A stretch of DNA of 23,479 nucleotides from JAMQKA01 sp043951865 (GTDB lineage Bacteria > Bacteroidota > Rhodothermia > Balneolales > Balneolaceae). The stretch spans positions 1 to 23,479 of the forward strand of contig NZ_JBINJF010000044.1 of assembly GCF_043951865.1 (NCBI RefSeq), given 5' to 3'. Shown one piece after another: positions 17,872 through 23,479 of the stretch (within the stretch, counting starts at the first letter, position 1; each line of letters opens with the position of its first letter). Under the pieces are notes generated by a model. That model worked only from the letters and a program-made list of their open reading frames with translations, did not search any database and was not told the origin of the DNA. The position numbers and the translations under genes are program-made.

Positions 17872-19281
17872 CTATTCATCAGTGCTTTCTTCCAGTGCCT
17901 TACGGCGAAGTTCTTCGATTTCTGAACTCTTTTTGGGGATGGGATTGCCCAGCAGTCTGCAGCCACCCTCAGTTACTATATAATCATCTTCGATTCGGAT
18001 ACCCCCAAAGTCCCTAAACTCTTCCAGCTTATCATAGTTGATAAACGCTTCATGCTTTTTCTGGCCGCCCCAGTAATCAATCAGTTCGGGGATGAAGTAG
18101 AGACCGGGTTCTACCGTTACAACAAATCCGGGCTCCACCTTACGCCCAAGCCGCAACGATTTAAGACCAAACTGTTTTGACTTGGCAAGGTCCCCGGTGT
18201 ACCCAACGTATTCTTCGCCCAGATTTTCCATATCGTGCACATCCAAGCCCATCAAGTGGCCGAGTCCACACTGAAAGAACATGGCGTGGGTCCCGGCCTG
18301 TACTGCTTCCGCCGGGTTACCTTTCATGAGATTCAAGTGCTTCAGACCCTCTACCAGTTTTTTGCAGGCGGCCAGGTGCACATCCAGGAATCGGACACCG
18401 GGCTTCAGAACATCCACGGCCGCGATCTGGGCTTCCAGAACAATGTTATATGCTGTTCGCTGCAGATCGTTGAAATGCCGGCCAGCCGGAAAGGTACGGG
18501 TCAGATCCCCGGCGTAGCCGTCCGGATGTTCGGCACCGGCATCACAGAGTACCATATCACCCTCTTCAATGGTATTGTCGTATGAATGATTGTGCAGGGT
18601 CTCCCCGTGTTTGGTCAAAATGATGGGGAATGCCAGCCGACCGCCCAGCTCCAGCGCTTTTTGGTGGACCCGGCTCATCACTTCGTACTCTTTCATGCCG
18701 GGGCGGGTAGTACGGATCGCCTCGAGGTGCATCTGCCCGCTCATATTAACGGCTTCCTCAATACGAGCGAGCTCCTGCTCACTCTTCACATTACGTTGTT
18801 CAACGATACCCTTGATTAGTTCCACCGATTTACCGGCCGCTATCTCTTCAGGAGCCAAACCGAGCCATTCCTGCAACTTCAGCGTATGCCCGGGGCGGTA
18901 AGGCGGCAGGTAATGAATTTTCCGGTCTTTGGCATGTTGATCAAAATAGGCCCTGATTCCCTCATAGGGCCTGCAGCCATCCATGCCGGCCTGTTTTGTA
19001 AGCTCCTGCAGAGAGGGCACCTTGCCGGTCCACACTATTTGATCAATGGTAGGATCGTCACCGAATAAAAACTCTTTGTCCTCGTCTACGTCAATGATCG
19101 CGGCCAAACGAGATTTGTTTAATCCAATATAGTAAAGGAATGTACTGTCCTGCCGGAAACGATAGCAGTTATCGGCATAATTCATACTGCTCTCCTCGTT
19201 GCCCAACAAGAGTACCAGTCCCGAATTGAGACTCTTTTTTAGAGTATTGCGACGATTTTTATAAATCTTGGTCTCAAACAT
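17872..19281 (-). CDS. pepP: Xaa-Pro aminopeptidase (aminopeptidase P, M24B)
   Basis: Dinuclear-metal peptidase removing the N-terminal residue before Pro. It is cytoplasmic, as there is no signal peptide. The N-terminal aminopeptidase-P domain (1-~165; NCYRFRQDSTFLYYIGL) is followed by the pita-bread catalytic domain with all five metal ligands: Asp247 (LCDAGAEH), Asp259 (AGDLTRTF), His342 (GLGHLMGLDVHD), Glu391 (TVEPGLYF) and Glu431 (GGIRIEDDY). At 469 residues it is slightly longer than E. coli PepP. It lies downstream of the DHDPS-family gene on the same strand, 219 bases away, with a possible terminator between. Together with the exported DPP IV it would finish degradation of proline-containing peptides imported by the cell. 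In Bacteroidota such an M24 gene is often found in hydroxyproline-use clusters; here that link is inference. Confidence 0.92.
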   Translation of the reverse strand: MFETKIYKNRRNTLKKSLNSGLVLLLGNEESSMNYADNCYRFRQDSTFLYYIGLNKSRLAAIIDVDEDKEFLFGDDPTIDQIVWTGKVPSLQELTKQAGMDGCRPYEGIRAYFDQHAKDRKIHYLPPYRPGHTLKLQEWLGLAPEEIAAGKSVELIKGIVEQRNVKSEQELARIEEAVNMSGQMHLEAIRTTRPGMKEYEVMSRVHQKALELGGRLAFPIILTKHGETLHNHSYDNTIEEGDMVLCDAGAEHPDGYAGDLTRTFPAGRHFNDLQRTAYNIVLEAQIAAVDVLKPGVRFLDVHLAACKKLVEGLKHLNLMKGNPAEAVQAGTHAMFFQCGLGHLMGLDVHDMENLGEEYVGYTGDLAKSKQFGLKSLRLGRKVEPGFVVTVEPGLYFIPELIDYWGGQKKHEAFINYDKLEEFRDFGGIRIEDDYIVTEGGCRLLGNPIPKKSSEIEELRRKALEESTDE

Positions 19282-19429
19282 CGGTAGTGGATTGGATTAT
19301 GGATTGGATCGAAACGCATTACCTTTGGAGTCCTGCCATGTTGTAGTTGCGCCGTACTTCAGCACAAAACCGAGGTCCACCGGTTAGCAGGCACACGGGA
19401 TTCTCATACGTATGGAGGTCGATATAAAA

Positions 19430-19448
19430 GAAGCGTTTTACGCTCTTC
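19430..19448 (-). terminator. Possible intrinsic terminator after the DHDPS-family gene
   Basis: On the minus strand GAAG-AG-CGT, loop AAA, then ACG-CTTC forms a short stem with a two-base bulge (alternative AGCGT/ACGCT pairing), followed directly by TTTTATAT. It lies 53-71 bases after the DHDPS-family stop. The stem is modest, so read-through into the aminopeptidase gene is possible. Confidence 0.4.
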
Positions 19449-19500
19449 AGGGAAACGTTTGGGATCAATATTTTTTTGAATCAATGGTGCTGATACAAAA

Positions 19501-20433
19501 TTACAGAGAACCCGTTTTCTGCGAGCTCAACCGGGGAAGCTCGGGCCTGTTTTCGAGGGAGGTGTGTATGACCTTTAGTACCTGTTCACGTTCTTCACCA
19601 GCCAGTGGCAGGCGTGGAGGGCGTACCGTTTCAGTTCCGAGGCCTGTAGTCACTTCTGCAAGTTTAATGTTCTGCACCAGCTTGGGATTGATATCCAGCT
19701 CCAGCAGGGGCATAAACCAGCGGTAGATCTCGCGCGCCTCCTCTAGGCGGCCGGCCCTGGCAAGTTCATAAATAGCAACTGTTTCCCGCGGGAAGGCTGC
19801 AACCAGCCCGGCCACCCAACCATCGGCTCCCAGTAACAGCGACTCAAGGGCCAGCGTATCCACACCACACAGTATTTTCAGACGGTCGCCAAAACGGTTT
19901 CGATATCGTGTTATATTGGTCAAATCCCGCGTAGACTCTTTTACAGCCTGGATGTTTTCATGCTCCAAGAGTTTCTCAAACATGTTTGGAGTAGTTTCAA
20001 TACTGTAATCTACCGGATTATTATAAATCATGATCGGCAGGCTAGTGCTCTCCGCAACAGTTTTAAAATAGGAAACCGTCTCACGATCGTCAGCTTTGTA
20101 CTGCATCGGAGGTAAAACCATCAGCCCGTGTGCACCCTTTTCCTCAGCTTCCTCGGCCTCTTGAACTGCTCCCCTAGTAGATGTCTGTGCGATGTTGAGA
20201 ACCACACTGATTTGATCCCCAACCAATTCCAGTGTCTTTTCCAGCAGAGTGAATTTTTCATTTTTTTTTAACGTGCTGGCTTCTCCCAGAGAACCTCCAA
20301 GTACGATACCATGAATCCCTGCATCGAGCTGTGCATTAATGTTATGTTCAAACATTTTCAGATCAAGTGAGTCATCCTCCTCTTTGAACTTTGTAGTAAT
20401 AGCAGGGTAAATTCCATCCCAATCGACTTCCAT
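19501..20433 (-). CDS. Dihydrodipicolinate synthase/N-acetylneuraminate lyase family enzyme, possibly 1-pyrroline-4-hydroxy-2-carboxylate deaminase
   Basis: Class I Schiff-base TIM-barrel enzyme of 310 residues. Catalytic residues are visible: Lys165 (IQAVKESTRD) and Tyr137 (MIYNNPVDY). The substrate-carboxylate loop reads GGSLGEAS (46-53) where true DHDPS has GTTGE: the Thr-Thr pair is replaced by Ser48-Leu49, so lysine biosynthesis is unlikely. The protein closely resembles, from memory, DHDPS-family members of Bacteroidota found beside AraC regulators, hydroxyproline epimerase, aldehyde dehydrogenase and Xaa-Pro peptidase genes, where the role assigned by context is deamination of pyrroline-4-hydroxy-2-carboxylate to 2-oxoglutarate semialdehyde. 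Here it is divergent from an AraC gene and precedes an Xaa-Pro aminopeptidase, which agrees. Alternatives are a 2-keto-3-deoxy sugar-acid aldolase or sialic acid lyase. The family is certain; the substrate is not. Confidence 0.85.
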   Translation of the reverse strand: MEVDWDGIYPAITTKFKEEDDSLDLKMFEHNINAQLDAGIHGIVLGGSLGEASTLKKNEKFTLLEKTLELVGDQISVVLNIAQTSTRGAVQEAEEAEEKGAHGLMVLPPMQYKADDRETVSYFKTVAESTSLPIMIYNNPVDYSIETTPNMFEKLLEHENIQAVKESTRDLTNITRYRNRFGDRLKILCGVDTLALESLLLGADGWVAGLVAAFPRETVAIYELARAGRLEEAREIYRWFMPLLELDINPKLVQNIKLAEVTTGLGTETVRPPRLPLAGEEREQVLKVIHTSLENRPELPRLSSQKTGSL

Positions 20434-20639
20434 AGTAAATAGATTTACAAATAAATATTTAGTAATACTCGATTAATTCAATAAGTAATGAAAGAGAAGC
20501 GTGTTGAACATTCTTGTACTATATTTTCAAATAGTGTTACAATCTTTCTTAATCTTTTTAAATACTTGTTTATTTAATTAAATAACACATAATTGTTAGT
20601 GGTAGTCGAAATATCACCTATTTACAACAATTTAGTATC
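20434..20639. promoter_or_regulatory. Divergent control region between DHDPS-family gene and AraC regulator
   Basis: A 206-base AT-rich spacer lies between two divergently transcribed genes and must hold both promoters. It contains a perfect 16-base palindrome TTATTTAATTAAATAA (20570-20585), extendable with one extra base to a TGTT...AACA near-palindrome (20567-20587), about 55 bases before the AraC start. The site could be an operator for the adjacent regulator, though AraC proteins often bind direct repeats. No exact Bacteroidota promoter consensus was found on either strand. Confidence 0.5.
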
Positions 20640-21572
20640 ATGTCAAGCGTCCAATCGATTTATTTTAAGCTCCCAAAAACAGTGAAGGAAGGGTTTTTTA
20701 TACAATATGATGAACTGACTCATTTTTATGACCAGTTACATCATCACCCTGAACTTCAACTAATTTATATAATTGAAGGTACAGGGGATCTTTTTATCGG
20801 TGATTCTATTACCCCTTTCAACGATGGATCGCTATTTTTGATTGGAGCTAATCAAAATCACTTATTCAAAAGTGACCCATCGTATTTTGATGTAGAAAAT
20901 GCTGGCAAATCACGTTCCATTTCAATCTTTTTCAGTGATGAATCTCTTGGCAATACCTTTTTTGAAATTAACGAGCTCTCTACTATTCAAGGATTAATAA
21001 AAAGAGCGGATCGGGGGATCCAATTCTTGCCTGGTATTTCAACAAAGATTGGGGCCCGAATGATCAGAACCCGGGGTCAATCAGGTTTTACTAAGTTCAT
21101 TCGAATCTTAAAAATTCTTCAACGTCTTGCTGAATCTACAAATTTCAAATACCTGGCCGATATCAGCAGTACAAACCCTCCATCTGAAGAGGATAGTCGT
21201 CGAGTAAATTCAGTAATCAATTATATCCTAAAACACTATAAAGAAGATATTAAGTTGGAAACAATAGCTGATATTGCTCATTATAGTAAGGCAGCCTTTT
21301 GTAAATTTTTCAAAAAAAGGACTCGTAAGACGTTTTGCGAATTTTTAAATGAAGTGCGTATATCCCAGGCATGTAAGCAATTAAAAAAGACGGACAAAAA
21401 CATTTCTCGAGTGGGATATGAGTGCGGTTATAATAATATTTCTCATTTTAATCGTCAGTTTAAAAAATTTACTGGTCTAACTCCCAGAGAATACATAAAA
21501 AAACATGAAAATTCGGTGACGGATCAGTCCAAATCACATTACCATGAGTTTGTAGATAATGCATTTACTTGA
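20640..21572 (+). CDS. AraC-family transcriptional regulator with cupin sensor domain
   Basis: DNA-binding regulator of 310 residues. The N-terminal cupin-type ligand domain (about 15-110) contains DQLHHHPELQLIYIIEGTG (His34-36) and the strand FLIGANQNHLFKS. The C-terminal AraC domain (about 187-290) has the first helix-turn-helix near 205-226 (ETIADIAHYSKAAFCKFF), the second near 253-275 (KNISRVGYECGYNNISHF), and the family signature ending FKKFTGLTPREYIKK. It is the only plus-strand gene of the window and is divergent from the DHDPS-family gene, the usual arrangement for a local regulator. It probably senses a metabolite of that pathway and may control the DHDPS-family and aminopeptidase genes. 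Whether it also affects the SusC locus cannot be told. The ATG at 20640 has no clear Shine-Dalgarno sequence. Confidence 0.93.
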   Translation: MSSVQSIYFKLPKTVKEGFFIQYDELTHFYDQLHHHPELQLIYIIEGTGDLFIGDSITPFNDGSLFLIGANQNHLFKSDPSYFDVENAGKSRSISIFFSDESLGNTFFEINELSTIQGLIKRADRGIQFLPGISTKIGARMIRTRGQSGFTKFIRILKILQRLAESTNFKYLADISSTNPPSEEDSRRVNSVINYILKHYKEDIKLETIADIAHYSKAAFCKFFKKRTRKTFCEFLNEVRISQACKQLKKTDKNISRVGYECGYNNISHFNRQFKKFTGLTPREYIKKHENSVTDQSKSHYHEFVDNAFT

Positions 21573-21592
21573 TAAATATCGTGTAGTAATAA

Positions 21593-21619
21593 ATTAATTT
21601 GGGCCCTTTTAAAATTAAT
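21593..21619. terminator. AT-stem inverted repeat between converging genes
   Basis: ATTAATTT (21593-21600) pairs with AAATTAAT (21612-21619) around an 11-base loop starting GGGCCC. It lies between the ends of the AraC gene (plus) and the DsrE gene (minus), where a bidirectional terminator would be expected. The stem is all A/T and so weak. Confidence 0.3.
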
Positions 21620-21624
21620 GCAGG

Positions 21625-21981
21625 CTAGAAGGTAACCACTTCATAACCATCCACAATAAAGTTGCGCAGGCTTGGGTGCTGATCGTATTCATCCAGCAGA
21701 TCTATATCGGTCTCCACTATCTCCTTGAAGACCCCGAAAGCTTTTGCACAAAACCGGCAGGCACCATGGATATTGCCTTTAACGGCATTATATAGTGGAT
21801 GGGCATCGTGTTGCTCATTTTCCAGTTCCGGAATCCATTCGGTCCCGGCCCCGTCAAATACGATCGTGACCTCGTCGTCATGCTCCTGCAGCTCCTTGGC
21901 AAGCTCCAGCGCATTCACTACCCGGCCCAGTGATTCGTGAGATTCTGTTCCCGCTAACACAACAACTGCTACTTTATTCAT
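21625..21981 (-). CDS. DsrE family protein
   Basis: Small cytoplasmic protein of 118 residues with the DsrE/DsrF-like fold: N-terminal strand NKVAVVVLAGTESHESLGR, the strand DDEVTIVFDGAGTEW (36-50), and CRFCAKAFG with Cys75 and Cys78 near the position of the family's reactive Cys. DsrE-type proteins act in sulfur-relay or thiol chemistry, and many stand-alone members are uncharacterised. The two-Cys motif suggests redox or sulfur-carrier activity, but no partner Tus/Dsr genes are nearby. It is transcribed in the same direction as the phosphotransferase upstream with a 91-base gap, so co-transcription is possible. A link with sulfate released by the sulfatase locus would be speculation. Confidence 0.85.
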   Translation of the reverse strand: MNKVAVVVLAGTESHESLGRVVNALELAKELQEHDDEVTIVFDGAGTEWIPELENEQHDAHPLYNAVKGNIHGACRFCAKAFGVFKEIVETDIDLLDEYDQHPSLRNFIVDGYEVVTF

Positions 21982-22072
21982 AATGATGAGATCAATTTAT
22001 TCCTGTTGGTTTTGATATACTTTGACCACATGGATGGCGGATTTCTTACAAGTAAAATGTAGAAAGGGTCCC

Positions 22073-23173
22073 TTATACTTGACCAGGAAGGAAATCCCAG
22101 ATTGAGGCTATGGTACGCTCACTGATCTGAATGGCATTGTTGACGGCTTCTTCAATTTTGGGATGGGAGGGCGGAAAGGCTTTATAAATATATCCATCCT
22201 TAAAAGGCCCCGCAGCTCGCACCAGTACCTCAGCTGCAATATGAGTAGTCATAAAGTCGTGCTCTTCTTGATTGAACAGCTCTTCAAAAACTTCACCCGT
22301 AGTATGCTGATATTTCCTCCAAAACGATAACCAAAGCTGCTTCCATTTATTTGTTTCGCTAGATGAGGAAGCGGTGTGAGCCTGCATCCAGCAATGTGCT
22401 ACAAAATGCCCTGCATCCTGTAGCGGTCTTCCATAATGGACAAACTCCCAGTCGATCAGCCGCAGATTCCCATTCTTAATTAAAATGGATGCAGGCCACA
22501 GGTCGCCCATCACAAGACATTTCCCGGGGTCCAGTAGTTTTTCTCCCAATGCTTTTGTTCGAGCTTCAAAATTAGTGTTTTGGATCGAAATGATTTCGCT
22601 GGCATAATCGGCAGCGGGCTGGTACTGAACCTGGTTGCGCGTCTCCTGGATCGGCTTGTTGTTGAACTGTTTACGTAAACCCGAATCGTTAAAGGTTTTT
22701 TTGTGAAGCTGCCCGATGAAGTGCCCCAGCAGGCTCCCGATTTGGGTGGTTTCGGCAGCGCTGGAAAGCCAGGAATCAATCGCCGGGACCGATCCGATAT
22801 CCTCCATTACCAGCAACGACTGATTCGGTTCATATAGCAGACGTTCAGGCGGCCGAACCTGCGCAGACGATATCTCACTCAACGTTTCTGCGGATTCAAA
22901 CAGCTCTAACGCCCTGGCTTCAAAATCGATTCGGTTGTTGTTTAGCGGTATATCAGGATTGGATGCGATGTATGGAGGGGCATGTTTGATAATCAAGTTT
23001 TTATTTTTTCCTCGCAGACGCCAAACATAATTGAGGTTACCGCCCCGCAGGGATTCGAGTGAGCCAACACGCTCAAACTGGGGCAAGTGATCCGATATTA
23101 ATGCGTATATCTTTTCCTTGGAGAGCTGCATAATAGTGTTATTACCATCAAATTTTGCTAGGTATTCAGCCAA
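22073..23173 (-). CDS. Aminoglycoside/choline-kinase-like phosphotransferase (APH superfamily)
   Basis: Protein-kinase-like small-molecule phosphotransferase of 366 residues, cytoplasmic. Visible: Gly-rich loop LRGGNLNYVW (42-51), ATP-binding Lys63 (LIIKHAPP), Glu85, hinge LLVMEDI (120-126), catalytic loop VMGDLWPASILI with Asp224, and metal-binding Asp241 (LIDWEFVHYGRP). The usual HGDLHxxN loop is changed: His is Met222 and the Asn position is Ser229. A Ser there also occurs in methylthioribose kinases, to which the overall pattern is nearest, so MTR kinase-like activity is one option, choline or homoserine kinase-like another. The substrate is unknown. Met15 (ATG at 23131, MQLSKEKIYALISDH) may be the true start, since residues 1-14 add nothing family-like. 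It may be co-transcribed with the DsrE gene. Confidence 0.85.
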   Translation of the reverse strand: MAEYLAKFDGNNTIMQLSKEKIYALISDHLPQFERVGSLESLRGGNLNYVWRLRGKNKNLIIKHAPPYIASNPDIPLNNNRIDFEARALELFESAETLSEISSAQVRPPERLLYEPNQSLLVMEDIGSVPAIDSWLSSAAETTQIGSLLGHFIGQLHKKTFNDSGLRKQFNNKPIQETRNQVQYQPAADYASEIISIQNTNFEARTKALGEKLLDPGKCLVMGDLWPASILIKNGNLRLIDWEFVHYGRPLQDAGHFVAHCWMQAHTASSSSETNKWKQLWLSFWRKYQHTTGEVFEELFNQEEHDFMTTHIAAEVLVRAAGPFKDGYIYKAFPPSHPKIEEAVNNAIQISERTIASIWDFLPGQV

Positions 23174-23213
23174 AGTTTTACACAGATAACAAGCAGGATA
23201 TGTTTAAGAGTGC

Positions 23214-23234
23214 AGTTATTTTAAACTAATAACT
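23214..23234. repeat. Small inverted repeat AGTTATT / AATAACT
   Basis: AGTTATT (23214-23220) and AATAACT (23228-23234) form a 7-base stem around a 7-base loop upstream of the phosphotransferase gene. AGTTATT recurs as direct copies near 23344 and 23365, so the spacer is a cluster of related short repeats. Function is unknown; it may be part of IS-flanking debris. Confidence 0.35.
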
Positions 23235-23296
23235 ACTATACTAATTAGGACTTCCTCAAAAATTTACAATAGGTCTTTTCTTAAGGCGGAGGTGTC

Positions 23297-23318
23297 CCTT
23301 TTTGTGTGAACAAAAAGG
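23297..23318. repeat. Hairpin with GTGA tetraloop
   Basis: CCTTTTTGT (23297-23305) and ACAAAAAGG (23310-23318) make a perfect 9-base stem closed by a GTGA loop, which is of the stable GNRA class in RNA. It is bordered by GGCGGAGGTGT and AACCCAATAAATC. Similar hairpins recur between genes in Bacteroidota as far as I recall. It could be a repeated intergenic element or a terminator for a transcript coming from the right. Confidence 0.4.
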
Positions 23319-23397
23319 AACCCAATAAATCACCGGCGGGATTAGTTATTGGTTATTAGGAATTAGTTATTCGTTGTCCCAAATCATTAGTGTCCCG

Positions 23398-23479
23398 TTA
23401 AAAGTCGAAGAGTCCCAATTGGTTACGGGATTGGGCCTCAATATCGCTGAGTGTTTGGTCAGAAAATAGCTCTTTAAGG
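23398..23479 (-). CDS. Transposase C-terminus (partial, runs off right edge), probably IS4-type
   Basis: The minus-strand frame entering from the right edge encodes 26 residues ending at TAA (23398-23400): LKELFSDQTLSDIEAQSRN then QLGLFDF. The ending NQLxLFDF is typical of IS4-family (DUF4372-type) transposases of Bacteroidota. The family call rests on this tail alone, so it is moderate. The repeated TGTCCC just outside the stop (23391-23396 and earlier at 23374-23379) could belong to the IS terminal inverted repeat. If so, the element's right end in this orientation lies near 23385-23391. Confidence 0.5.
   Translation of the reverse strand, partial: LKELFSDQTLSDIEAQSRNQLGLFDF

Noticed and set aside
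19282..19500. Possible decayed gene (for example an epimerase remnant) between the aminopeptidase and DHDPS-family genes
   Set aside because: Reading the minus-strand frames by eye gave no stretch resembling a known enzyme; only a possible terminator is visible.

Overview
The window looks like a chromosomal segment of a Gram-negative member of the Bacteroidota / Balneolota-Rhodothermota group. Reasons: a paired SusC-type TonB-dependent transporter and SusD-like lipoprotein, several S1 sulfatases, exported S9B (DPP IV-type) peptidases, moderate GC with AT-rich spacers, and mostly weak or absent Shine-Dalgarno sequences. Genus cannot be read from the sequence. No rRNA, tRNA or CRISPR array was seen.

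Region 1 (1-17458, all minus strand, read right to left) is one long nutrient-uptake locus: SusC transporter, SusD-like lipoprotein, an unrecognised 564-residue lipoprotein in the position where surface glycan-binding proteins usually sit, sulfatase, S9 peptidase-like protein, sulfatase, sulfatase, then after a 627-base gap a canonical dipeptidyl peptidase IV and the start of a small secreted protein that runs off the left edge. Spacers in the first seven genes are 8-118 bases, so they could form one transcription unit. There is no glycoside hydrolase or polysaccharide lyase in the window. The enzymes present remove sulfate esters and cut peptides, which suggests a sulfated glycopeptide, glycoprotein or small sulfated ligand rather than a bulk polysaccharide.

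Region 2 (17459-19500) holds the SusC leader, a short segment with nested inverted repeats, and a cytoplasmic aminopeptidase P-type metallopeptidase followed by a strong hairpin. Region 3 (19501-21572) is a divergent pair: a dihydrodipicolinate-synthase-family enzyme (minus) and an AraC-type regulator (plus), separated by a 206-base AT-rich control region with a near-perfect palindrome. The trio AraC regulator / DHDPS-family enzyme / Xaa-Pro peptidase resembles hydroxyproline-catabolism clusters of Bacteroidota, although the epimerase, oxidase and dehydrogenase are not in the window.

Region 4 (21625-23479) carries a DsrE-family protein, an aminoglycoside/choline-kinase-like phosphotransferase, a spacer rich in small repeats and hairpins, and the C-terminal 26 codons of a probable IS transposase cut by the right edge.

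The most interesting points are: (a) the CAZyme-free SusCD / three-sulfatase / two-S9-peptidase arrangement; (b) one of the two S9 proteins, which lacks the DPP IV double-Glu loop and has Glu in place of the catalytic Asp; (c) the unrecognised lipoprotein next to SusD; and (d) the proline/hydroxyproline theme linking DPP IV, aminopeptidase P and the DHDPS-family lyase, which would fit use of sulfated, proline- or hydroxyproline-rich glycoproteins. Point (d) is a hypothesis.
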